This document shows, in pieces, positions 34,901 to 45,482 of a DNA stretch of 64,000 nt. The translations under genes were made by a program, and so were the position numbers. This DNA is from Triglochin maritima (Eukaryota > Streptophyta > Magnoliopsida > Alismatales > Juncaginaceae), in contig OY821771.1 of assembly GCA_963682175.1 (NCBI GenBank), positions 16,181,001-16,245,000 on the forward strand, read 5' to 3'. The number at the start of each line of letters is the position of its first letter. Within the stretch, counting starts at the first letter, position 1. A model generated the notes under the pieces. The model did no database searches, had not been told where the DNA came from, and was given only the letters and a program-made list of their open reading frames with translations.

Positions 34901-35196
34901 GAGGGTAACATTAACATTAGTGATTATTTTTGCACGAAAAATTTCATTTTATTGCGGATTTGTTTTTCTAAAACATACATTGATGATACCTATCCGTCGG
35001 TGTACGTTTCTTGTCTGATAAATACTACAAAAATATTAACATAGACGTTTTCCGTTGGTGTATGTGAGCATATCCGTCGGTGTAGCTGACCACCGACGGA
35101 AAATGGTATCCGTCGGTGCACTTAAATGTTAACCGACGGATTCTTCACTGACGAATATATATCAATCAGTAAAGCTTGTTTTTTCTAGTATTGGTG
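34901..35196. mobile_element. decayed CACTA-like end
   Basis: Copies of TCCGTCGGTG and its reverse (about 35069-35142) lead to a terminal stretch GCTTGTTTTTTCTAG followed by TATTGGTG. Many plant CACTA elements end in TTTTCTAGTAGTG with such subterminal repeats, so this looks like one degraded end. I found no matching left end. Confidence 0.45.
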
Positions 35197-35928
35197 TCTG
35201 TGTGGTAGTTGTGGTGACATAGGACATAACCTCACATTGCATTTACGTAATGTTATTTAGCTGGTCAAAGAGTTAATTATATATTTAACCTTAAACGATG
35301 GAAAGGAGTTATAGGAAGTTTACGCCCAAAATTTATTAATGAAATAATGTACAGATTCAACTGTAAATCCAAAAAAATCCCAAATCAGACTACAAATTTG
35401 AAATCATATGTAAAGACCCTAACCTTGCTTGGACTATTGGGTGTTTAGGGTGCTAACTAGAGAGGTTTGCATGGGAGTTGGGGGAGGAATAGTGGAGGTA
35501 TGGGTGGTGATGTGATGAGGGATGGGTTATGGTGTAGGAGCATGGTGTGGAGTGTGGTGATTGGAAGGGTAAGTGATGGGTTGGTTTTAAAGGAAACCAA
35601 CGTTTCCTTCCTCTCCTTCCTTTCTTCTTCTTCAACCCTTCTCCTCTCCATCCATCTCTTTCCATCCCTCTGATGCCCGAGCTTGGGTGGTGAAGGCGCA
35701 CGTAAGGCAAGGACGTGGCGGGAAGAAGGCACGAGGAGGAGGTGTGTGCGGTGCGGACCGGAGTTGATTGCTGAGCTCCGACGTTCTTCGTGTTTCTTCA
35801 CGAAGAGGTATGCCAAGTTCCTGCATTAGATGCTTAATCACACATGTGTGTGAGATTTTACTCATCACCGGAGGCCGGAGGCCTCGTCGTTGATGAGCTG
35901 CAGAAGAGATTGGTCCTTTTTATAACTT
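35197..35928. other. low-copy DNA without a convincing gene
   Basis: G-rich at 35455-35530 and CT-rich at 35600-35660. Several short open frames overlap on both strands with no recognisable protein, and I reject them as chance. Confidence 0.5.
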
Positions 35929-36506
35929 GAGACTCTATCCTTTTTAAGTGGAAGCTTGTCCTTTATAATGTGTACTCTGTCCTTTTTAAGTAGAGACTTG
36001 TCCTTTATAACCTGAGACTCTATCATTTTTAAGTGCAAGCTTGTCCTTTATAATTTGTACTATGTCCTTTTTAAGTAGAGACTTGTCCTTTATGACCTGA
36101 GACTCTATCCTTTTTAAGTGGAGGTTTGTCCTTTATAATATGTACTCTGTCCTTTTTAAGTAGAGACTTGTCCTTTATAACCTGAGACTCTATCCTTTTT
36201 AAGTGGAAGCTTGTCCTTTATAATTTGTACTTTGTCCTTTTTAAGTAGAGACTTGTCCTTTATAACCTGAGACTCTATCCTTTTTAAGTGCAAGTTTATC
36301 CTTTATAATCTGTACTCTGTCCTTTTTAAGTAGAGACTTGTCCTTTATAACCTGAGACTCTATCCTTTTTAAGTGGAAGCTTGTCCTTTGTAATCTGTAC
36401 TCTGTCCTTTTTAAGTAGAGATTTGTCCTTTATAACCTGAGATTCTGTCCTTTTGAAAGAGTGACTTGTTCTTTTTAGTATGAGACTTTGTCCCTTTTAA
36501 TACACT
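35929..36506. repeat. 85-bp minisatellite built from 21-bp subunits
   Basis: GAGACTCTATC recurs at 35929, 36014, 36099, 36184, 36269 and 36354, and as GAGATTCTGTC at 36439: spacing exactly 85 bp each time, six full units and a decayed seventh. Each unit is four related subunits (21, 21, 21 and 22 bp) of the form N-rich seven bases plus TCCTTTTTAAG or TCCTTTATAA. It is therefore a small higher-order repeat. No frame runs through it. Confidence 0.93.
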
Positions 36507-37660
36507 TAATCCCGGTCCTAGTGAAGTGTCAACTCTATCCACGGAAACCCGTGTCCTCGCTTGGAGCGTGAGCTGGGAGGTGGCGGTGGGTACATTGTGT
36601 GTGCCTGCCCAGGGACCGCCGTGTGGAAGAGTGTGGATACTTGGGACGTGTCGCCTCTGTATCATAGAGGGTGACGTAGTTTGTACATGGTTCCTCGTGT
36701 TAGAGTAGCAACCTGAGGGACTGCGGATCTCATTGCTTTCAGCGGGCACGCAACTGTCGTTGGGTGAAGTGACTACCGGCATGGATGGCTATGGAGGCCG
36801 CTGCCCTACTTTTATAGTGGCGGAGTTGGTGTCGGCACGTGGAGCTCGATGACCCTGCGGACTTCGGTTCGGATCTGTCGTTTGTCTGGCCCTCTATGTG
36901 GCGGATATGTTCGACTGGCCTTGATAGACAGTGATTGCACGAGCCCGTGCGACCTGTGTGGCGGCGGGAGGGCCCCTGTGCGGCCTGTGTTGCTGCAGGG
37001 AGGATCGCGCGTGGCCTGTGTGGTAGCGGCGATGGACTGTCGATGATGTTTTCCGGCAAGTAGCTCGATTGGGCACCTATCAAGTGAGACACCGTGTGGT
37101 CTTTGTGGCGTCGGTGATGGACTGACTTGAGTGACGGCTCCGTTGGTGTGGTGGTGGACCACGATGTTTTCAGATCTGATTCTACCTGCGCGGAAGTACG
37201 AACGCCTCCTCACCGATCCCTTGGCTTGTGTAGTCGCGTGTGGGGATGTGTTGCATACTGTCCGCTAGACCGTATGTGCCTACGGTAGGTCTCCACGGAG
37301 ACACGATGTTTGCACCGTGCGACTTGTGTGGCGGCGGCGATGTTGTGCATCGTGTTACATGTATGGCACCGGTGGTTGTGGACCGTGGCGGCGGCGATGT
37401 TGCGGACCGTGGGGCCTGAGTGGTAGCGGTGGAGATTGTAGACCGCGGGGCCTGTGTGGCAGCGGGAACGATTGGAGGACGGATATCCGGTTTGACCCTT
37501 CGTGGGAATGTTGTTTTACTGCTTTGTATTTCGTGTCATGCTATACTAGTATGATAGGGCATATAGGTGAGCTTGTCATACGGGGTTTCCTTATGGAAAC
37601 TCAGGCATTGTTGTTATGTTTATTTTCAGGACCGCGTTAGGTTCCGGCGGGTGGTGAACG
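36507..37660. repeat. GC-rich block with degenerate TGTGTGGCGGCGG repeats
   Basis: GC content is far above the rest of the window. Words such as 'cctgtgtggcggcggg', 'gacttgtgtggcggcggcgatg' and 'cctgtgtggcagcggg' recur between about 36950 and 37470. Open frames of 60-130 codons occur on both strands, as expected by chance in GC-rich DNA, and none resembles a known protein. It might be an old gypsy or Mutator-like fragment. Confidence 0.45.
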
Positions 37661-38251
37661 AGGGAGATTGGACTTTGGGACTGGATCTTGTTGTCTGACT
37701 ATTTTAGGTTGTCGTGATTACATGTATTATGTATTTCGTATTCTGATGTAGTCACTCTTTGGACAAACTCTTATGTAATATGGTGCACCAGATATATTTG
37801 GGTATTTCTTTGAGTAATGTCCCCACTCTTGATGGTCTTTATCCTTGTGGTTCCTTTGATTTAAAAAGTTTAAATTTTCCGTTGTTCGGAGATGTTACAT
37901 CATCACTCCACCAGATTCCTCGTTTCTAGTTGTTACAGGTACTATATTGGTGGTGAATATGCTGCATATGCACACCTTGATCAGAGTCGTCGAAATTAGA
38001 TGGTGGTAAGTTTGACTCTCTTTTCTTGTTTGTTGAGGTTTGAGTTTAAATCATTTGAAATGTCAAATTGTTTTTATACAATTTTTGGTTTAGTTTTGGT
38101 TGTGAGACATATTTCGGTGGTAAAGGTGTCCAATGACATCAGATCCAAATGCACCAATACAGTTTGTGAATTTTACAAGTATACAAAAATAAACTAAAAA
38201 CTCAAGTATATTGCTCCAATACTAATACTTCGCAAGTACATCCAAACAAAT
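37661..38251. other. intergenic, no gene seen
   Basis: Moderately AT-rich. No gene, repeat unit or structural signal stands out, apart from the CAAAT target pentamer at 38247-38251 belonging to the next feature. Confidence 0.5.
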
Positions 38252-38994
38252 TGTAATATCCTGAATTTTTTAGTGGAGGTAATAATCAAATATCTTAATG
38301 GACTAATTAAGATTGTTGGATGATTGTGTGGTTTTAGGAGAAGATGGAATTTTGAGAAGAATATTGAGAAAAAAAAGATGGAGATTTTGAGGCAAGTACT
38401 GATTCGTTATTCTTCAGTTTCATATCATGTCTGTCTCTCTTGATATTCGTAGTTGCATGCATGTTGAGCATTAATATTGATTTTATGGATATGCATATGA
38501 TTGCATGGTGGTGTTTCGGTCGACATGTCCTGTGGCTGTGTGTATGTTTCTAGCAGAGCAACTTAGGAAAGAGCTGCCTAACGGACAGCGTGGAGCCACC
38601 CGAGAGGGGAAAGGGTTGCCTGTCGTTAGTGTGGAGCTACCAGGTGTGCGTCTGACAGATTGATAGATTTCAGAAGCACATGATGTGGTCGAATCTGAAT
38701 GGGGGTTTCAAATTGATATGCATGCATTTTATTTGTGATGCATGTCTCTTGATTGTGCTTATTGACTGAATGTCATATTCTGTATTATTTTCCACATGAT
38801 TATGATTCTGATTGATTGATGGTTGGTACTTGCGGGCTGTCGAGCTCACAAATTGTTGATTATATTTTTCAGATTAATTATGGGCCTATCAGATGGATTT
38901 AAATATCAGAGTGTGCAGCGGTTAGGATCGTGGATCGTATCTTAACGCACCGGGTTCGGGCGGGTGATCAGTTGTCCGGGCTCGAGGCGTTACA
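38252..38994 (+). mobile_element. gypsy-type solo LTR with perfect target duplication
   Basis: It begins TGTAATATCC and ends GGCGTTACA, 743 bp, with TGTAA/TTACA inverted ends. The pentamer CAAAT flanks it on both sides (38247-38251 and 38995-38999). The ends are of the kind common in plant chromovirus LTRs (TGTAACATCC...GGCGTTACA). It differs from families A and B. There is no internal domain. It lies about 430 bp past the stop codon of the neprosin-like gene. Confidence 0.92.
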
Positions 38995-39421
38995 CAAATA
39001 ATCCAAAAATATAAAAAATATGTTTGAATAAATTTACAAGATACACTTCTGACATCTATCTTAAGAAACAAATGGAACATTTCACGCGGACGAGTAATTA
39101 TGTGTAAATAGATGTCTCTCAGTTTCTTCTCCAATATTTTATAGAAAGTTTGTCCTCAAAAGAAATATCTTATAAAAGATGAAGACAAATTTTGTACAAA
39201 AGACATTCTCTCCACTTCTCTCACTCTCCATTCATCCAGACAATCTATAAACTAAAAACGAACTACAACACTTCAGTTAAATTGAACAGAATCAGTTCAT
39301 AAAATCTTAATCAGTCCATTTAAAACATAGATTAATATAACAAACCCATATCATGTTCATATATAAAACACGCAAAAACATCAAATCCAAACTACGAACT
39401 AAGTAACCAACTAAATGCAAA
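38995..39421. other. 3' flank of the neprosin-like gene
   Basis: AT-rich, without repeats or frames. It should contain the 3' untranslated region and polyadenylation site of the minus-strand gene, but I cannot place the site with confidence. Confidence 0.5.
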
Positions 39422-41425
39422 TTAACAGAAACCACCGGGTCCTCCATAGAAGATCATGTCTCCCCAAAATTGTGGCAAAAAAGTGGTGTTCACCTTGTCT
39501 CCAACCTGGTAGCACATAGGCCCGTCAGTGTAGAGATTATAACCTTCACCCTCATGGCCCTTGTCGGATTCACCTTGGGTCACAATGTTCTTGAAATAAG
39601 CAGCCCTTTTGAAGCCTTCAAATGGAAAATAACCACTCCCCATTGCCGGCGCAAACTCCTTCATCAGTGTCGTCGTCCTTCCCCCGAATACCGCCTCTGC
39701 CGCAGAATTTATGTTCAATTCCTTGAACATTGCGGCCGGCCAGTACCCGATAAGCGTATGATCATCACCGTATAGGAGCCACCAATCTTTGTTTTGTTCG
39801 TCCTGCGTTATATAATTGGACGTAGTATTCAAAATTTAACGGTTCTAATGGAAGAAAAGGATAAAAAATAAAACACCCTTTTTTGTTTTTTACCCAGAAG
39901 ATGGTGACGCCGTGGTCGTATTGCGTCCCCTCGTAAACGGAGACTGGAGCTATTATAGAACCGAGGAAGTGGGTGTCGTCTACTTGTATGAATCCAGCGC
40001 ATTCTGCATCGCAATTCGATTCCTTATCATTTGCCTGTTAGTTGCAAACAATTAGGATTAGAAATATTGTTAGCAAAGGAAAATTAAATTAGAAATGATA
40101 CAAAAGCTTCAAGCCTTACCACCCATCTCACGTAAAATCTCGTGGCATTATCTCCATAAGCTTTGGGGTTAACCTAAAATAAAAGGTAGCAATTTATCAA
40201 TACTTTGACACATTACACGTTCAAATTATGTTTTCTTCAAAACATAACGAAATTCAAGACATTTATATTCTTAAATCATGAGAGAGAGAAAAATTCAACC
40301 ACTCTGATCTTAAAGTATGAAATCAGTTGTAAGAGGACAAAGTGTGATCGAAGACAGATATATGTTGTTTTCATCAACTTGAATTGCGTAACTTGACCAA
40401 TGCTTAAAACGAAAAAATAGTTCTTATAACAAAAGAAGGATTTGATAACAACCAAATTTGATAGTCAACCCGGAGGAGTACAAATTAAGGAAAAAAACTT
40501 GGAAGAAAAAGGAGAGTATACCATATAGCCAGCTTCGATTATTTCTGGGTTTTTAATTATTACTCCCTCACTTTTTAGTGAAACAAATGAAGCACTACTT
40601 TGATCATCTGATCTTAAACTAGGGTTGTGGACACTAATCCTTGCTCCAGCTGAACTAAATGCTCCATGTTTGGTTGCTGTAACAATCTGCAAAACACAGA
40701 TTGTGATTATCACAATTACAAATATACATATGTATAACTATTAATATTGTTGCTATTGTACTTAAATATAAGAACTCTTACGTGAACTTGAGGATCATTT
40801 GCATTGCTTGCATTTGCTGCAACAATCTTCATATCATATCTCTCAATCCGTTTGATTGGAACCATTCCCTTTGGACACAGCGGGGTTTTAGACTTCGAAT
40901 CAGAGATTTGTACGCCCTTTGGGTAAGAACTTGGTCTCATCTGAAATGTATAATGTTTTGGAATTGTTACACAGATGATCCATAATAACTTCATTATTGA
41001 ATATCAATATATCTTAAGTCTTGTAATACTCGATGAAATAAATCGAATTGGGATTTGGGCTGGGATTTTAGTGAAGTAATAAAAACACTTGAGAAACACT
41101 ACAAAACATGAAAGATAGTAATGTCCTCAAACCCTGATTTTGTGATCCTTAAGAGCTGGATGCTTGAGGCCAGGTTGATCATGGATGTCAATGCAATCAA
41201 TTTTATCACCATGACTTGTCTGCAAAAAAAATTAAATTCAATCATTTAATCATTTAATCAAATAAGAAAAGAAGATATTGAAATAGTTTAACTTTGCATA
41301 AATTAATACATTATTACCGTAATAGTAATTGCAGGCTTGTTAAGAACCAGATTGTTCTTTCCTTGAACAAAAATGCGTGTAGTAGAAACCAAGATGATGC
41401 AAAGAAGATTCAAGATGGACGCCAT
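39422..41425 (-). CDS. neprosin-family (DUF239) secreted glutamic endopeptidase-like protein, seven exons
   Basis: Exons on the minus strand: 41425-41318, 41219-41133, 40940-40782, 40686-40522, 40173-40120, 40034-39894, 39802-39422. All introns are GT-AG, 85-348 bp, and every junction is between codons. The product has 364 residues. Residues 1-22 look like a signal peptide (MASILNLLCIILVSTTRIFV). A short activation-peptide part follows (LNKPAITIT, IDCIDIHDQPGLKHP, CPKGMVPIKR), then the C-terminal neprosin domain (KHGAF, IIEAGYM, CAGFIQVDD, WWLLYGDD, IGYWPAAMF, MGSGYFPFEGF, FYGGPGG). Neprosins are secreted peptidases using two glutamates; E169 (IIEAGY) and E300 (FPFEGF) are my candidates by position. 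Only about 10 residues separate the signal peptide from LNKPA, shorter than usual. No stop or frameshift is seen, so it is probably functional. The substrate is unknown. Confidence 0.92.
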
Positions 41426-41474
41426 CTTTTTGTGTGGTCTATCTTAGATCACTTTTGCAAAACTTTTCTAATAA

Positions 41475-41484
41475 CCTTTTATAG
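41475..41484 (-). promoter_or_regulatory. TATA box of the neprosin-like gene
   Basis: The minus strand reads CTATAAAAGG, 50 bp upstream of the ATG at 41425. It would put transcription start near 41450 and give a very short 5' untranslated region. Confidence 0.65.
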
Positions 41485-42407
41485 TGTTGTCATGAAATTC
41501 TTGCATACACAAACTGGCAAAGTCTTCTATTCATAGAGAAATTTTCTCATCTATATATCTTACCTAGTCAATGTATGCCTTCTTTATTTGGAATATTCGA
41601 CTCTTTTAGACAATTTAAGCTGCTTTGTTACTTCCTAATTACTCGGTGCATTTGACGGCCATGAATCAGGGTTGAGTTTTATTTAATGAGCACTTGATCT
41701 TGAATTCAATTTTCAAATACGTGACTGTTTCTTCTCAAGAGAAAATAATCATGGATCCGGCCACACCAATGTACGTACCATGCAATGTGGTTGCTCCCAT
41801 TAATTTTAGGATTTTATTATGGGAAGGGATCTATTATCCTTAAAATATATTAAACATAAATTTGACACACTTTCATAACTCAAAACTTAAACTTCCAATG
41901 AAAAACTTAAATTGTAGATGTTATTTTATAACATAATATAAATATGCACATAAAAAACCATTAAATTCAAAAGTGTTTTATATAAGATCAAGTGATGTGA
42001 AATTAACAATTAATCTCGTGCGTTAATTTTTTTTATCCTCGAAATATTATATTAAATGACTTCTAATATTTATGATTTTCAACGTGCATACCTATATTCA
42101 AACATAACAAGGTCTAGAGTTTGTGTTTCCGATTCACAATTTCAATTTAAATCAACAATGGTAAATTGATATCAGCATCTATTATTGGGGTTTCATCTAA
42201 CGTACCACTTGAAAGTACTTTAATTAGGATTTTATGTCATCACTTTTTTACTATTTATATTTGTGTCGTCGCAAAGTTTGACTATTTATGTTGTTATTTA
42301 TGGATTATGCCCCTCCATTATTTTTAACTTATTGAATATGAAACTAAAAATTATGCGGAATAACAGTTCGACAATTTAAGATATTTGGTGTTCTCTGAGA
42401 TGCACTT
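41485..42407. other. AT-rich upstream intergenic DNA
   Basis: This is the likely promoter and upstream region of the neprosin-like gene. No frame, repeat unit or transposon end was recognised. Confidence 0.5.
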
Positions 42408-42799
42408 TAACTTATTAAAAAAATAATATTGACATCTCACACTCTTCTTTCTTTTTTCTCCCTCTCTATTCTCTCTTTCTTTCCCTCTCTACTCTCCGCA
42501 AGGTTCGTCCATCGAGGGTGAGTCAGGGCCTAAGAGCACCATTAACGGGTGCTTTTTTGGCTTGTCCCAACCACAACATCGCCACTTACAGACATGTAAG
42601 CCGAGACGAGTCTCTGATCCTCTTGTGTGGACCACGATTTTTGAGACCTCATCGTCGCGGTTTTGCGTGTTCCTTAACGACTTGGAGGTTGACCGACATT
42701 TTCGTCATTCACATCCGGTTGACGGCTTACATTTGCACTACTCTCACAACTTATTAGGCGAGTATACATACTCATTGGGAATTGGGTTTGACCTTCTTC

Positions 42800-43033
42800 C
42801 TAAGTTGGCGGGTGATGTGGATTGTGCTGGAATTGTTGATATTGATGGTCTGGGTATAACCCTCGGGGTGGGAAAAATTGGTTTTGAGAGGATGGGTGGA
42901 ATCCAGGGTGTGGGACGAATTGGTTTTGGTAGGATGCGTGGAATGCAGGTTGTTGGACAAATTGCTGGGTTGGGGGACGACGACAAGGAGAACGATTGTA
43001 CTCCGGTGAACCATTATCCTCTGAATAAGACAT
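42800..43033 (-). CDS. Q/N/P-rich 77-codon frame inside the Harbinger-like element
   Basis: It begins MSYSEDNGSPEYN, then contains two near copies of a QNQFVPHPGFHPSS-like unit, followed by Q- and H-rich sequence and a stop. The second protein of PIF/Harbinger elements (a Myb/trihelix-like factor) often begins with a low-complexity Q/N/P-rich head, so this may be its N-terminal remnant with the DNA-binding part deleted. A longer reading from 43111 adds 26 hydrophobic residues and is less likely to be the start. Confidence 0.35.
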   Translation of the reverse strand: MSYSEDNGSPEYNRSPCRRPPTQQFVQQPAFHASYQNQFVPHPGFHPSSQNQFFPPRGLYPDHQYQQFQHNPHHPPT

Positions 43034-43113
43034 TGTAAGGTGGGGGTGGAAGAAGTAAAGTAGGATTTGCGTTAAGTATAGAAGTAAGTTGGGGGGTATA
43101 TATAGATTCAAGT

Positions 43114-43332
43114 GTAGTCACGCGTACACTGTAGATCCTCGATGCTCGAGTGGTCCAAGATTCAATGTTGTCGTCTTGTGCTCCGTGTAGTCATGCGCAC
43201 ACTATAGATCCTTGATACTCGAGTGGTCCAAGATTCGATTTTAGCGTCTTGTGCTCCGTGTAGTCACGCACACACTGTAGATCCTCGATGCTCGAGTAGT
43301 CCAAGATTCGATGCTATCGTCTTGTGCTCCGT
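43114..43332. repeat. three tandem copies of a 73-bp unit
   Basis: GTAGTCA... starts at 43114, 43187 and 43260, and a fourth partial start lies at 43333: exactly 73 bp each. Each unit contains GATCCTCGATGCTCGAGTGG or a close variant and ends CTTGTGCTCC. It sits just upstream of the minus-strand frame. Confidence 0.92.
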
Positions 43333-43771
43333 GTATTTTTAGCTTTACTAATTAAAAATTTATTCCTAAATAAAAGAATTTTTTTGTATTTATATATTAA
43401 TTGTAAATTCAAATCGAGTGAAATAATTGAATTGAGTAATGGCAATAATGTTTATTAAAATATTTTGTTGATTGTTGTGAGAGTTTTAGATAAGAGAAAA
43501 AATATAATGACGTGGCAACAAATATTGTAGCGTCACTGGGTTGATTGGATAATGGTTAAGGATTTTCTAGGGGGGGTGGTTTGTGCTGACGTGTCGGAGA
43601 GAGAAGCTGACGTGACTGAGAGAGAAACCAGAGCACCCGGGAACTGCCCGAGCGCTGTTAATGATGGTCTAAGAATCATCTGTGTCACGCCTTCATCTCC
43701 AACGTTCTCATTATCTTCTCTCTGAATCCATTATATTTTTTCTCTTCTTCTTTTTTAATTTTCTATTCTCT

Positions 43772-43788
43772 CCCCCCCCCCCCCCCCC
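43772..43788. repeat. C17 homopolymer
   Basis: Seventeen consecutive C residues lie within a CT-rich stretch on the plus strand. Two other long G/C runs in the window are inside the LINE. Confidence 0.9.
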
Positions 43789-44225
43789 TCCCTCGTATTC
43801 TTCTTTCTGCCCTGTCACACTTTTCAAAATTTCTCTTCTACCCTTATTTTTCCAAAAAAAATACTTTCAGTTATTTTATTTTTTTACGTTATTTTGATTT
43901 ATTTAATTTTTTATTATTTAAAATAAATGGTTATTTCCAAACAATCTAATATTAATTGATAACAATTTTAAAATAAATTTTAATGTTTAACTGAAATTTT
44001 AAATAAATAAAAATTAATGAAAATAATTATAAATAATTGAATTAAAACAATTAAAATAAACTTAAATAATTCTTATACAAATTAAAAAAAATTGAAAATA
44101 AAAAATAGATGAGAGAGAATAGAGTTAGAAAAAGGAAAGAGGGGAAAGGAAGAGAGAGAATAAAGAGATTGAAGGAGAGAAAAATGAGCGAGATGAGATG
44201 TCAATATTGTTTATTAAATAAGTTA

Positions 44226-44639
44226 GATTTTTTCCGAAAATTCTTAATTTTTTTAAAAATTCTCCAAAAATTCTTAGTTTGATATTACTAAGTTATTGGA
44301 GTGAAGAAAATATAACAAATTGCCATGATGCAAAACCATAATGGCAGCAACATAAACAATGAAACCTCTAATGACGTGACTATAAAAAGTCAAACACTGA
44401 TTTCATAAAACTAATAAAGATACTTTCAAGTGGAATGCAAGCAAAAAAAAATATTATTCAACTTTACTATGGGTCCATTTAGACAAAAACGCAAAGTGAT
44501 TAGACTCTCTTATGGAAAGATATTTGTGAATTCAAACCAATTTAAATAGCTCAACACAAAGTTTCAAAGGTGTATTTCACATCTTAAATCTTCTGGGGTC
44601 AAACTGAAATCGAGTCTCAGTTCATGAGGCAAAAAATAT
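44226..44639. other. AT-rich intergenic, no gene seen
   Basis: No reading frame, repeat array or transposon terminus recognised. Confidence 0.5.
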
Positions 44640-45312
44640 ATAAACCTTTTCTTATTTGTTTAAATTATTTTTGTTATGAAGAAAATCCTCAATTACACTA
44701 CAACCAGTCGACTAATACGACAATCGATCGACTGTTCCAGTGCAGCAACCTTGCTGCACTTTGTCTCCGACAAGCTTTCCGACCTCCGGTGACAACTCCG
44801 ACGTCACACAAGTCATGCGTGAAACTTCTAATTGAACTTGACATACATTTAATGTCTGAAGAAACTTTCGAAGAACAACAACGATCGCTTCCACACCAAC
44901 GAGCTTTCTCCGGCGAAACGACAATCTTGATTCCGACGGAAATCGAATCTCCTTCCAACTTCTTCTCATTCTTTTCTTCTGATCTCCTTCACACTCTTCT
45001 CAATTCTTGATCCTTCTTCTTAACAACAAAAGCCCAAAACTCTCCCAACTCCTCTCCTTCCCCAGCTCACTTCTTCTCTTTTACAACCAAAATCCAACAA
45101 CCCCTCCTCTTCACCCTCACCTCTCCTTTTATAGCCCAAGAACCACCGCCCCCCAACTCTTTCCCTTCCCACACACGTGGAAAGGCTTTGGGTAATTTGC
45201 ACCCAAACCTCAACTTCTCCCAAATTCACACGTGCATCCAAAGGCTTGATTTAAGTCCTTAATCCATGCTTAAACCTTGCTTAAATCCTTAATTAAGATT
45301 CAGGTTCTAACA
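44640..45312 (-). mobile_element. LTR-like sequence (partial)
   Basis: On the minus strand it would begin TGTTAGAACCTG at 45312, with a TATA-like CTATAAAAGG at about 45127-45136. A stretch of the GTCGATCGA/GTCGACTGG type lies near 44706-44736. Its 128-codon open frame on the plus strand is low in complexity, and I do not accept it as a gene. The other end and a target duplication were not found. Confidence 0.4.
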
Positions 45313-45313
45313 A

Positions 45314-45482
45314 CGTTGGTGGCATGAGGCACAATGTCTGTGACGACGTGGAGGGCTTTGTTGACAACAAATGGTGCTATTTGAGAGTGACTCAAAATAT
45401 CAACCCATGCATGAAGTGATTCAAAATCATGCTTCAGCATAATTGTTGGAGGACGGGAGGAGGACCGGGAACTACTGATCAA
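45314..45482 (-). pseudogene. unrecognised coding-like fragment
   Basis: The minus strand is open for about 55 codons with protein-like composition (PTIMLKHDFESLHAWVDIL, then SHSQIAPFVVNKALHVV). It is cut at 45313, where LTR-like sequence starts. It looks like helical-repeat protein sequence, but I do not recognise the family. It may be a captured or broken host exon, or part of an element. Confidence 0.35.

Larger units (their letters stand above)
42534..43669. mobile_element. PIF/Harbinger-like non-autonomous element
   Basis: The left end GAGCACCATTAACGGG and right end (reverse) GACCATCATTAACAGC match at 12 of 16 bases. Each is flanked by TAA (42531-42533 and 43670-43672), the usual 3-bp target of this superfamily. 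The interior carries a short minus-strand frame and three 73-bp tandem repeats. There is no DDE transposase. Confidence 0.7.
42408..44225. mobile_element. long inverted-repeat element enclosing a Harbinger-like element
   Basis: The 32 bp at 42408-42439 (TAACTTATT ... TTGACATCTCA) match the reverse complement of 44194-44225 at 29 of 32 positions. The similarity continues inward as CT-rich (left) and GA-rich (right) tracts of about 100 bp. This looks like the paired ends of a 1.8-kb non-autonomous DNA element. I could not define a target duplication or the exact outer ends. Confidence 0.5.

Noticed and set aside
35929..36506. Regularly spaced repeats resembling a CRISPR array
   Set aside because: The whole 85-bp unit is repeated, with no unique spacers, and the context is plant nuclear DNA. 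It is a minisatellite.
36411..37640. Several 60-133-codon frames in the GC-rich block
   Set aside because: They overlap on both strands, as expected when stop codons are rare in GC-rich DNA; no protein family is recognisable.
39422..39832. Reading the last neprosin exon as a separate 136-codon gene starting at 39832
   Set aside because: The extra N-terminal residues are intron sequence: a clear CAG acceptor precedes GAC at 39802, and upstream exons complete the family domain.
42562..43038. 158-codon plus-strand frame in the Harbinger-like element
   Set aside because: Its glycine-rich end is the complement of the Q/N/P-rich minus-strand frame, and nothing in it resembles a known protein.
44624..45010. 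128-codon plus-strand frame
   Set aside because: Low-complexity S/T/P-rich sequence overlapping an LTR-like promoter region, with no domain and no splice context.
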